Positions 1 to 5,087 are shown, counted from the stretch's first letter. The stretch: DNA of 5,087 bases from Atopobium sp. UBA2090 (GCA_002331575.1 DCZG01000106.1:1-5087), one strand, 5' to 3'. A program made the numbers and translations. The notes: generated from the sequence alone by a model not told the origin.

Positions 1-675
1 GCCCGGAGGGCCGACGAGCAGTGCGCCGCGTGGGCAGCGGGCGCCGATGGCGGTGTACTTGTCGGGGTGCTTGAGGAAGGAGACGATCTCCTCCAGGGAC
101 TCCTTGGCCTCGTCCTGGCCGGCGACGTCTTTGAAGGTGACGCCCGTCTCCTCGCCCTTGACCTCCTTGGCGTTGGACTTGCCAAGGCCTCCGCCGCCCA
201 TGCCGCCGAAGCCGCCGCTCCCGAAGTTCATGGACGGGCCGTCGTCACCCATCTGCTTCTTCATCTGGCGATTGAGCCACCAGCCAAACCACAGGATGAG
301 TATGAGCGGAAGCCCGTAGGAGATGAGCATGTAGAGCCAGATGTTCGACGAGTTGTCGGGGACGGTGGCGCCGTAGGTGACGTTGTGGTCGTCGAGGAGC
401 GTCGTGAGGGTGGTGTCGTCGGGGAAGAGCGTGGTCGTGTAGTACTTGGTGGAGTCGCCTGACCCAGTGGTGAAGCTGATCGAGCTGTCGCTCGTGTTGA
501 GGCTGACGTTGGTGACCTCGTCGTCAGAGACCATCGTCTTGAACTCTGAGTACGAGACCTTCGTGGTCTGGGAGTTCAGGAGGCTCGGGTAGAGCATGCC
601 GCTCACCACGAGGTAGAGAACGATGGCGATGAGGACGTAGAGCAGCATCGAACGCCGTCGCTTGTTGTCGTCCAT
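1..675 (-). CDS. ftsH: ATP-dependent zinc metalloprotease FtsH, N-terminal part (cut by window edge)
   Basis: FtsH is a membrane-anchored AAA+ protease that degrades misfolded or unassembled membrane proteins and some short-lived cytosolic proteins. The visible 225 residues contain the whole N-terminal region. A basic start (DDNKRRR) is followed by a first transmembrane helix (about residues 10-27, SMLLYVLIAIVLYLVVSG) and an extracytoplasmic domain (about 32-108, with the typical VSYSEFK). A second helix follows (about 112-135, IWLYMLISYGLPLILILWF), then a Gly/Met-rich linker. The AAA+ entry is VTFKDVAGQDEAKESLEEIV, and the fragment ends at LLVGPPG, the first half of Walker A. The rest of the AAA domain and the HExxH zinc protease domain lie beyond position 1. 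Two in-frame ATGs exist (681 and 675). An AGGA at 684-687 sits 8 nt before the second but only 2 nt before the first, so 675 is preferred. The gene lies 122 bp downstream of fbp on the same strand and could be partly co-transcribed. Confidence 0.95.
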   Translation of the reverse strand, partial: MDDNKRRRSMLLYVLIAIVLYLVVSGMLYPSLLNSQTTKVSYSEFKTMVSDDEVTNVSLNTSDSSISFTTGSGDSTKYYTTTLFPDDTTLTTLLDDHNVTYGATVPDNSSNIWLYMLISYGLPLILILWFGWWLNRQMKKQMGDDGPSMNFGSGGFGGMGGGGLGKSNAKEVKGEETGVTFKDVAGQDEAKESLEEIVSFLKHPDKYTAIGARCPRGALLVGPPG

Positions 676-683
676 GTCCATAT

Positions 684-687
684 TCCT
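684..687 (-). promoter_or_regulatory. ribosome binding site that decides the ftsH start
   Basis: On the minus strand AGGA lies 8 nt before the ATG at 675 and only 2 nt before the ATG at 681. This favours the downstream start. A weaker AAAGG (692-696) lies 10 nt before 681, so the upstream start is not excluded. Confidence 0.45.
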
Positions 688-713
688 GGGGCCTTTCCCT
701 GGTGTGGCTGTTC

Positions 714-731
714 TGGACCCGTACGGGTCCA
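714..731. promoter_or_regulatory. 18-bp perfect palindrome in the ftsH leader, candidate operator
   Basis: The sequence TGGACCCGTACGGGTCCA equals its own reverse complement. It lies in the 122-bp gap between the fbp stop and the ftsH start, centred about 47 nt before the ftsH start codon. No run of Ts follows it on either strand, so it does not look like an intrinsic terminator. Its size and position fit a binding site for a dimeric repressor or activator of ftsH, or a hairpin in the ftsH leader RNA. I do not recognise it as a known heat-shock operator such as CIRCE. The regulator is unknown. Confidence 0.4.
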
Positions 732-797
732 ATAGAGCCTATGTACCCAAATTCACCGCGTTCCTCGCGCGGACGGCAACTTGCGTGGAATCGCCGT

Positions 798-2705
798 CTA
801 CACGGCCTTCTCGGCAAGGATCCCTGTCCGGTACGCGTCGAGAAGGTCGCGGAGGTCCGCGATTTGTCCTCGGATGTCGGCGCCCGTGTCGGTGTCCCCG
901 ATGGTGAGGGGCCTCGTCTCGACCCAGAAGCGGTCGTCGTCGCTCATGATGTCCTTGTTGAGGTCGAGCACGTCATCGATGCTCCCGAAGGGACGGTGGG
1001 CCTTGATGCGCATGCCGACGGGGTCGGCGATGAGCGTGTATCCCGCGATGCCCGTCGTCGCGTGGTAGGCCTGGCAGAAGCCTCCGTCGATGACCACGAG
1101 CAGCCCGCCACCCTTGATGGGGCTCTCGCCCGAGGCGGCGTGCACGGGCGTGTGACCGTTCACGATGTGGCCGTGGGCTGGGTTGACGCCGAACTCCCGG
1201 AGGATGGAGCGGCAGACCTCGGGGTCGTTGACGAGGGCGAAGTAGGGGTCCCTCGGCTCCTTCCACGTGGACTCGTCGGTGAAGTAGGTGCGCTCGAAGG
1301 TCTTGATGACGCGGCCCGAGAGTGGCGAGAGGCGTCCGCACCACAGGTACCACATCCAGTCGAGCGAGACCTGGTCGTGCTCGTGCCAGGCGCGGCGGGC
1401 GAGACGGTCGGCGTAGTCGTAGTACTCCCTGCCCGCGAGCATCTTGCCCTGGTGGTTCACGGCGCAGAAGGTGCCGTCGGGGTTCATGGGCACGCAGGCG
1501 TGGAAGAGGACGATGTCGTTGTGGACGAGGTAGGCCGATCCGCGCTCGTAGAGGAAGTTCACATGGCGGCGGAGCTTCTCGGACGAGGTCACGGCGTCGA
1601 CGAGGCCGTCCATGACCTCCTGCTCCTCGGGGGAGAGCGCGTAGGGGTCGGCGGGGTCGACGGTGGGGAAGTCGCGGGTGCGCATCGCGCGGTCCTGCCC
1701 GTCGACGTGGCAGACGCCGAGCTTCGGGTCGATGTGCTCGAGGAGCAGACGGTCGTCCATCTGCCAGTTGGGATGGCGGAGGATGGTCTGGCCCTCGAGC
1801 TTGAACAGGATCACCGAGATGGCCTTCTCGGAGGCGTCCATGCCGTCGTCCGCCGTGTAGGTGCGGTCGGCGAAGAGATAGAGCTCGCGCAGCGACACGC
1901 CATAGGTGCTCTCGAGGATGCGCAGGCTGTCGTAGCGGATGTTGTTGCGGATCACGGCGGCGAGGCAGGCCGCGGACCCCGCCGCGGCACCCATCCACAC
2001 GATGTCGTGGTTGCCCCACTGCAGGTCGAGCGAGTGATAGCTCATGAGGCGGTCGAGGATGAGGTCGGCGTGCGGACCGCGGTCGAAGATGTCGCCGACG
2101 AAGTGCATGTGGTCCACGGCGAGACGCTTGATGAGCTCGGAGAGCGAGCGGACGAAGTCGTCTGCCGAGCCGGTGTCGATGATCGTGTCGATGATGCGCT
2201 GGTGGTAGGAGAGACGGGCCTCGCGCTCGTCGGGGGAGATGTGGAGCAGCTCGTCGATGATGTAGGCGTACTCGACGGGCATGGCCTTGCGCACCTTTGA
2301 GCGGGTGTACGAGCTCGAGAGGCGTCGCGCCAGTCGCACGAGCCGCATGAGCGTGATGGCGTACCACTCCTCGGTGGCGCGTCCCTCGTCGTGGATGCGG
2401 CGGAGTTTGGCCTTGGGGTAGTAGATGAGCGTGCAGAGCTCGGCCTGCTCGTCCATGGTGAGCTCGAACTTGAAGGTCGACTCGACGCGCTCGCGGATGA
2501 CGCCCGAGCAGTTGTTGAGGATGTGCTCGAAGGCCTCGTACTCGCCGTGGACGTCCGAGACGAAGTGCTCGGTGCCCTTCGGCAGGTTGAGGATGGCCTC
2601 GAGGTTGATGATCTCGGTGTAGACGGCCTTGGTCGTCGGGAACTTCTCCGAAAGAAGCTCGAGGTACTTGAGGTGCTCGTCGCTTCTGATTGCTGGGTCC
2701 GTCAT
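798..2705 (-). CDS. fbp: fructose-1,6-bisphosphatase class III
   Basis: This enzyme hydrolyses fructose 1,6-bisphosphate to fructose 6-phosphate and phosphate, the committed step of gluconeogenesis in the cytosol. The 635-residue product has the usual length of the class III family (Firmicute and Coriobacteria type), which is unrelated to class I/II enzymes and is built on a calcineurin-like metallophosphatase core. The metal-site motifs appear in order: SDVHGE (50-55), GDIFDRG (204-210), GNHD (231-234), FHACVP (401-406) and NGHTPV (516-521), followed by VIDGGF (538-543). No key residue looks lost and no frameshift is seen. The family-like start MTDPAIRSDEHLKYLELLSEKFP was chosen because a purine-rich GGGGAG (2711-2716) lies 5 nt before that ATG. 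The frame is open 53 codons further upstream, but that stretch is unlike the family and contains the candidate promoter. The gene diverges from the DUF2871 gene and precedes ftsH on the same strand. Confidence 0.96.
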   Translation of the reverse strand: MTDPAIRSDEHLKYLELLSEKFPTTKAVYTEIINLEAILNLPKGTEHFVSDVHGEYEAFEHILNNCSGVIRERVESTFKFELTMDEQAELCTLIYYPKAKLRRIHDEGRATEEWYAITLMRLVRLARRLSSSYTRSKVRKAMPVEYAYIIDELLHISPDEREARLSYHQRIIDTIIDTGSADDFVRSLSELIKRLAVDHMHFVGDIFDRGPHADLILDRLMSYHSLDLQWGNHDIVWMGAAAGSAACLAAVIRNNIRYDSLRILESTYGVSLRELYLFADRTYTADDGMDASEKAISVILFKLEGQTILRHPNWQMDDRLLLEHIDPKLGVCHVDGQDRAMRTRDFPTVDPADPYALSPEEQEVMDGLVDAVTSSEKLRRHVNFLYERGSAYLVHNDIVLFHACVPMNPDGTFCAVNHQGKMLAGREYYDYADRLARRAWHEHDQVSLDWMWYLWCGRLSPLSGRVIKTFERTYFTDESTWKEPRDPYFALVNDPEVCRSILREFGVNPAHGHIVNGHTPVHAASGESPIKGGGLLVVIDGGFCQAYHATTGIAGYTLIADPVGMRIKAHRPFGSIDDVLDLNKDIMSDDDRFWVETRPLTIGDTDTGADIRGQIADLRDLLDAYRTGILAEKAV

Positions 2706-2738
2706 CGCTGCTCCCCCTGTCGCTCTCCCCGTGTCTCC

Positions 2739-2767
2739 ATTATCGAGTTCGGGGGCATGACTTGGAA
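2739..2767 (-). promoter_or_regulatory. candidate sigma-70-type promoter of fbp
   Basis: On the minus strand a -10-like GATAAT (2739-2744, five of six consensus bases) is preceded after exactly 17 bp by TTCCAA (2762-2767), which matches the -35 consensus at only three positions. Transcription would start near 2732 and give a leader of about 27 nt containing the GGGGAG ribosome binding site. The good -10 and the spacing support it; the weak -35 may mean an activator is needed. Confidence 0.4.
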
Positions 2768-2799
2768 CATGGAATCGGCATCGCCCACACAAACCCTTG

Positions 2800-2828
2800 C
2801 TGGAAAAGGGGACAGGTTGCTTTTCCAG
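2800..2828. promoter_or_regulatory. 9-bp inverted repeat in the fbp / DUF2871 divergent intergenic region
   Basis: CTGGAAAAG (2800-2808) is matched perfectly by CTTTTCCAG (2820-2828) across an 11-nt loop. It lies about 33 bp upstream of the candidate fbp -35 box and about 180 bp before the DUF2871 start. No T-run follows on either strand, so a terminator is unlikely. It could be a regulator site serving one or both divergent genes, or chance. The rest of 2706-3010 shows no convincing gene. I could not identify a persuasive promoter for the plus-strand gene there. Confidence 0.3.
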
Positions 2829-2994
2829 GTCCTCTATTCCGACGATTCGGCCAGCGGCGGACAAGAGACGACGACCGAGAAGCCCGTGGGCGCGACACGC
2901 CCGCGTCGCCGTGTTACGCTACCGACTGGCGAAAGACCAACGAGTGCGGGCAAGGGGTCGAGCCGAACGAGACGCCATAAAGAGGGCGCTTACC

Positions 2995-3002
2995 GAGAGG
3001 AG
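2995..3002 (+). promoter_or_regulatory. strong ribosome binding site of the DUF2871 gene
   Basis: GAGAGGAG precedes two in-frame ATGs at 3005 and 3011. The AGGAG core ends 2 nt before the first, which is too close, and 8 nt before the second, which is optimal. The start at 3011 is therefore preferred. Confidence 0.65.
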
Positions 3003-3010
3003 CCATGCGC

Positions 3011-3430
3011 ATGAAGAGGTATCTGAACATCTCGCTCGCGTATGCCGTCGCCGCAATGGTCGGTGGCGTCTTCTACCGCGAGTTCACCAAGTGGAACGGC
3101 TTCACGGGCGTCACCGCCCTGGGCAAGGTTCACGTGCACCTGTTCCTTCTCGGCATGGTTATGTTCTTGCTCGTCGCCCTGTTCGCGGACAGGCTCGACC
3201 TCTCTGGGAACGGGCGCTTCCATGCCTTCATGCGCATCTATAACGTTGGCGTGCCCCTCACCGCATGCATGCTGATTGTCCGCGGGGTCACGCAGGTGCT
3301 CGCGACGCCGCTTTCTCCCGGGGTGGATTCCGCAATCTCTGGCATCGCCGGGATCGGCCACATCCTGGTCGGCGTCGGCCTGGTCCTGCTGCTGCTCTCC
3401 CTGCGACAGGCGGCGAGAAAGGCAGTGTAA
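3011..3430 (+). CDS. DUF2871 family four-helix membrane protein
   Basis: The 139-residue product matches my recollection of the DUF2871 family, whose function is unknown. Recognisable family-like stretches are VGGVFYREFTKWNGFTG (17-33), the H-x-H segment KVHVHLFLLG (39-48), IVRGVTQVL (89-97) and SISGIAGIGHILVG (108-121). Four transmembrane segments are predicted by eye at about 5-22, 41-60, 75-95 and 110-130, so it is an integral membrane protein. The short C-terminus (RQAARKAV) is basic and probably cytoplasmic. Histidines H41, H43, H71 and H117 lie in or at the edge of helices and could bind a metal or haem, but this is only a guess. A start at 3005 would add two residues; 3011 is chosen because of ribosome binding site spacing. 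The gene stands alone, divergent from fbp. The plus-strand stem inside the downstream repeat is its likely terminator. Confidence 0.85.
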   Translation: MKRYLNISLAYAVAAMVGGVFYREFTKWNGFTGVTALGKVHVHLFLLGMVMFLLVALFADRLDLSGNGRFHAFMRIYNVGVPLTACMLIVRGVTQVLATPLSPGVDSAISGIAGIGHILVGVGLVLLLLSLRQAARKAV

Positions 3431-3467
3431 TAGAGTGAGGGCTGCCTGCACGTCCCCTCATGACGTC

Positions 3468-3576
3468 CCGTGTCGCACGATAGCTTTTTGTACGTATACC
3501 TATCGCACGACACACCTGAGCGCCGGATTTGTATCGTGCGATAGCTTTTTGCAAACTTACGTATCGTGCGACACGG
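3468..3576. repeat. compound palindromic repeat, unit A
   Basis: The unit contains four related arms separated by spacers: a (3471-3483), b (3500-3512), c (3531-3544) and d (3562-3573). Arms a and b contain the core TCGCACGA; arms c and d contain TCGTGCGA. Arm a with its flank pairs with d over 15 bp without mismatch (3468-3482 with 3562-3576), and b pairs with c over 11 bp plus 3 more after one mismatch. The two 16-nt spacers (3484-3499, 3545-3560) both begin CTTTTTG and run in the same direction. A second copy lies at 4986-5087, at 85 of 101 identical positions. Unit A starts about 37 nt after the DUF2871 stop and ends 35 nt past the stop of the convergent nuclease-like gene. It looks like a dispersed intergenic palindromic (REP- or MITE-like) element. 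Confidence 0.85.
3500..3550 (+). terminator. candidate intrinsic terminator of the DUF2871 gene, formed by the inner stem of repeat A
   Basis: On the plus strand CTATCGCACGA (3500-3510) pairs with TCGTGCGATAG (3534-3544). The stem is extended by three pairs after one mismatch and is followed directly by CTTTTTG (five Ts, 3546-3550). The 15-nt loop is long, but the stem plus U-tract fits a factor-independent terminator, about 70 nt after the DUF2871 stop. The corresponding stem read on the minus strand has no T-run, so termination should be directional. Competing pairing with arms a and d could weaken it. Confidence 0.5.
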
Positions 3577-3611
3577 CAATGGTGCGGCACTTGGTGAAAG
3601 TCGCCCTGACA

Positions 3612-4706
3612 CTACAGAGTATCTGTCGTCATGATAGCGTCGGCAGGGCGGGGCGGGAGCATGGTATCGATGAGCTCTTGCCGGGCCAGCTGGTATGAGC
3701 TGGAGTCAAGTACGGTCAACGCATGATGAGCCCATGTGCGGCCATTGGTCTCGGCCATGGCATCAACGATTTTGCGAAGGTATCCGTCAAGCCCCTTCCC
3801 CGTGGAGACGGTCTCGAATCTCGCGGGGAACACCTTGATTCCGCAAGCCTGGTAGTCAGAAACCCGACGGTCGTCTTCTGCGCTGGCGTCTCCTCCGTCG
3901 TGATCGTGTCCGTTGTACTCGCCAGCGATGTGGAACAACACCCAAAAGAGGTCCGGTCGAAGCGAGACGTGCGAGACAAGACCGCGCTCTCGCTCACTGA
4001 ACTTAAGCGGTTGGTTGGAGACGGGCTTTGGCAGACCGAGACCCCCAAGGTGGGGAGACAGACAGCAAGCCATCTCCAGCAAGGTCTCCATGGGGGAGCC
4101 AAGATTGTCCAGCGCATAGGGCAGCGCCATCCTGAACAAGGTGAGCCCATGGATGCGCCTCGCATCTTTGAGGTAGCGAGAAAGCCGTTCGACAGAGGTG
4201 ATTGGCTCGAGCTCGTAGACTGGCTGACCGCTCCGGGGATTCGAGGGGTGGCGGGCGTATCTCCCGCAGAGCTCGTCAATGAGCTCGACGAGGCGAATGA
4301 GCGCGACGTCCTTGTCGATAGATCCTTGTCTCACTTTGAGTGAGAGGTCTGCAGCCGCGCGGACGACGCATAGTTCGGGCGACTCCGTGACGATCGGTTC
4401 AAAACCAGGGCGAGAAATTCGTACGAAGGAGCAGCTGGGTAGATTCTTCTCGCAGATTCGATGGCAGCGAAGCTCGTCTCGGGAGCGATCGCAGTCACGA
4501 GGGACAAGAACGGTCAGCTTGGTATCCGGCCTCAACCCGTGCTGCTCGCCATGCTTGGCGAGCAGGGCGTCGTTGACCGTCCTGCGCGAAGTCACGTTCG
4601 TGCGCCATGGAGGGTTCTCGTCCAGTCGCGTGATTACGAACGAGGAATCCCTCCGCGCAGCGCGGATGAGCCTGAGCGCAGCGGGATATGTGAGTCTGGT
4701 TTCCAT
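3612..4706 (-). CDS. hypothetical protein with C-terminal DUF559 / PD-(D/E)XK nuclease-like domain
   Basis: The 364-residue protein is not recognised as a named gene. Its layout resembles uncharacterised Coriobacteriia proteins I have seen, which pair an N-terminal region of unknown role with a Vsr/DUF559-like restriction-endonuclease fold. Residues about 60-120 contain the family-like run LTVLVPRDCDRSR and SFVRIS...VTESPELCVVRAAADLS, followed by LIDELCGRYARHP (142-154). The C-terminal core has SPMETLLEMACCL (204-216, candidate first acid E208), GLPKPVSNQP (224-233), RPDLFW (250-255, candidate catalytic D252), AGEYNGHDHD (261-270, E263-x-N265 in place of E-x-K), DDRR and then KVFPARFETV (291-300). 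No signal peptide or membrane segment is seen. It may act in DNA cleavage or defence, or be an inactive relative. Codon use is less GC-biased than in fbp, and no good ribosome binding site precedes the ATG. It is enclosed by two copies of the palindromic repeat, which suggests accessory origin. Confidence 0.75.
   Translation of the reverse strand: METRLTYPAALRLIRAARRDSSFVITRLDENPPWRTNVTSRRTVNDALLAKHGEQHGLRPDTKLTVLVPRDCDRSRDELRCHRICEKNLPSCSFVRISRPGFEPIVTESPELCVVRAAADLSLKVRQGSIDKDVALIRLVELIDELCGRYARHPSNPRSGQPVYELEPITSVERLSRYLKDARRIHGLTLFRMALPYALDNLGSPMETLLEMACCLSPHLGGLGLPKPVSNQPLKFSERERGLVSHVSLRPDLFWVLFHIAGEYNGHDHDGGDASAEDDRRVSDYQACGIKVFPARFETVSTGKGLDGYLRKIVDAMAETNGRTWAHHALTVLDSSSYQLARQELIDTMLPPRPADAIMTTDTL
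4541..4566. other. perfect 10-bp hairpin inside the nuclease-like gene
   Basis: CTGCTCGCCA (4542-4551) is complementary to TGGCGAGCAG (4556-4565) across a 4-nt loop. It covers codons 48-55 (LLAKHGEQ), about 140 nt after the start codon. Such a GC-rich stem in the early mRNA could affect expression, but it may just be chance codon use. Confidence 0.35.
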
Positions 4707-4911
4707 ACGACCAAGCCTAGCAGGGCGAACTTACGGCAATCTTGCGGGTGGCTTCCGGCTTTCTGACAAGTCCGGGAGGGCAAAATTCGAGATACCAAGC
4801 TCAGCGGGCGCCAATTAATGATTGTCGCGCTCGTACGGCATCAAAAGTTGTTTCTTCGCTCCACGGAATCTGCATCACCTCATGCCGCGGTGCCCATTGG
4901 AGGTCCAAGTC
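4707..4911. other. intergenic stretch upstream of the nuclease-like gene
   Basis: About 205 bp with no convincing gene. It is more AT-rich than the surroundings in patches (AATTAATG at 4813-4820, AAAATTCG at 4782-4789). It should hold the promoter of the minus-strand gene. A TTGTCA (-35-like, 4764-4769) is present on the minus strand, but no good -10 lies at the right distance, so I do not call a promoter. Confidence 0.4.
4899..4903 (+). promoter_or_regulatory. consensus ribosome binding site before the small ORF
   Basis: GGAGG lies exactly 8 nt before the ATG at 4912. This is the main reason to consider the short downstream frame a real translated ORF. Confidence 0.4.
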
Positions 4912-5013
4912 ATGGCGAAGAAAAAGGCCAAGCCTACGATAGGGGTGTGCGAGCATCGGGAGCCGGGCGGCGTAGCACCAGGTTTGTGTCGCACGATAGC
5001 TTTTTATACGTAA
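4912..5013 (+). CDS. possible small protein of 33 residues ending inside repeat B
   Basis: The frame encodes a lysine-rich start (MAKKKAKPTIGVCEHREP), then a Gly-rich stretch and CRTIAFYT, stopping at TAA. It has no hydrophobic segment and matches no family I recognise. The ribosome binding site GGAGG at 8 nt spacing is the best in this part of the window. Codons 26-33 and the stop codon lie inside the palindromic repeat that begins at 4987. This suggests either that the repeat inserted into a formerly longer gene and now supplies its end, or that the ORF is fortuitous. A longer reading from an ATG at 4822 is open but has no comparable ribosome binding site. No clear promoter was found. Confidence 0.3.
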   Translation: MAKKKAKPTIGVCEHREPGGVAPGLCRTIAFYT

Positions 5014-5087
5014 ACCTATCGCACGACACACCCGGGCGCCAGATTTGTGTCGTGCGATACGATTTTGTACGTAAACCTATCGTGCGA
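4986..5087. repeat. compound palindromic repeat, unit B (cut by window edge)
   Basis: This second copy has the same order and exactly the same spacing as unit A: arms a 4987-4999, b 5016-5028, c 5047-5060 and d from 5077. The window ends within arm d, before its last two expected bases. Arms b and c pair perfectly over 14 bp (5017-5030 with 5046-5059), one mismatch better than in unit A. A run of four Ts follows (5063-5066) after CGA, so terminator activity on the plus strand is possible but weaker. Most differences from unit A (8 of 16) fall in the second spacer, which here (GATTTTGTACGTAAAC) closely resembles its own first spacer (CTTTTTATACGTAAAC). The copy is in the same orientation as unit A, 1,516 bp away. 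Confidence 0.85.

Noticed and set aside
702..2300. A 532-codon open frame on the plus strand, antisense to fbp
   Set aside because: It lies opposite the well-supported fbp gene, is very rich in Val, Glu, Asp and Gly as expected from the antisense of GC-biased codons, and matches no family.
973..2367. A 464-codon minus-strand frame overlapping fbp
   Set aside because: It is an out-of-frame reading of fbp, dominated by Arg, Pro and His, with no domain.
2706..2864. An N-terminal extension of fbp by 53 codons
   Set aside because: The extension is unlike the family, has no ribosome binding site at its ATG, and overlaps the candidate promoter; the ATG at 2705 gives a normal family start.
2391..3014. 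A 207-codon plus-strand frame across the fbp start and intergenic region
   Set aside because: Its first half is antisense to fbp, the rest has no recognisable sequence, and it overlaps the ribosome binding site of the DUF2871 gene.
3436..3460. TGAGGG / CCCTCA hairpin just after the DUF2871 stop as its terminator
   Set aside because: Only six base pairs with a 13-nt loop and no T-run; the stem inside repeat A followed by five Ts is a better candidate.
3468..3576. A CRISPR array
   Set aside because: Only two half-units per locus with near-identical spacers; real CRISPR spacers differ and no cas gene is present.
3723..4343. A 206-codon plus-strand frame opposite the nuclease-like gene
   Set aside because: The minus strand shows the coherent nuclease-like motif order over its full length; this frame shows none.
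4329..4345. A 7-bp hairpin (TCTCACT, 3-nt loop, AGTGAGA) in the nuclease-like gene
   Set aside because: Short, inside coding sequence, without a T-run; expected by chance in a gene of this length.
4801..5031. A 76-codon minus-strand ORF starting inside repeat B
   Set aside because: It starts at a GTG within the palindromic repeat without a ribosome binding site, and its product matches nothing.

Overview
The window looks like chromosomal DNA from a high-GC Gram-positive bacterium. The best guess is an Atopobiaceae-like member of the Coriobacteriia (Olsenella or a relative). This is inferred from the GC-rich coding bias, the class III (Firmicute/Coriobacteria-type) fructose-1,6-bisphosphatase, a DUF2871 membrane protein, and a nuclease-like protein of a type I associate with Coriobacteriia. 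The genus is not proven by anything seen here.

Layout. Positions 1-675 (minus) hold the N-terminal part of the membrane protease FtsH, cut by the window edge inside the Walker A motif. A 16-18 bp perfect palindrome lies in its leader. Positions 798-2705 (minus) hold a complete class III fructose-bisphosphatase gene (fbp), which reads toward ftsH. A divergent intergenic region of about 300 bp (2706-3010) carries a candidate fbp promoter and a 9-bp inverted repeat. Positions 3011-3430 (plus) encode a four-helix DUF2871 membrane protein. Positions 3468-3576 and 4986-5087 are two copies, about 84% identical, of a compound palindromic repeat of about 105 bp. They bracket a minus-strand gene (3612-4706) that encodes a protein with a C-terminal PD-(D/E)XK / DUF559-like nuclease-type core. 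A small plus-strand ORF (4912-5013) has a very good ribosome binding site and takes its last eight codons and its stop from the second repeat.

The left two-thirds is ordinary core genome: gluconeogenesis, membrane proteolysis and a small membrane protein. The right third looks accessory. The repeat unit is the most interesting part. It consists of two tandem half-units with the same spacer in the same orientation, but the arms of the second half carry a flipped central dinucleotide (CA to TG). Each arm therefore pairs perfectly only with an arm of the other half. In unit A the inner stem is followed by five Ts and can serve as the terminator of the DUF2871 gene. A nuclease-fold gene enclosed by two such repeats resembles a composite or repeat-associated mobile unit, but mobility is inferred only.
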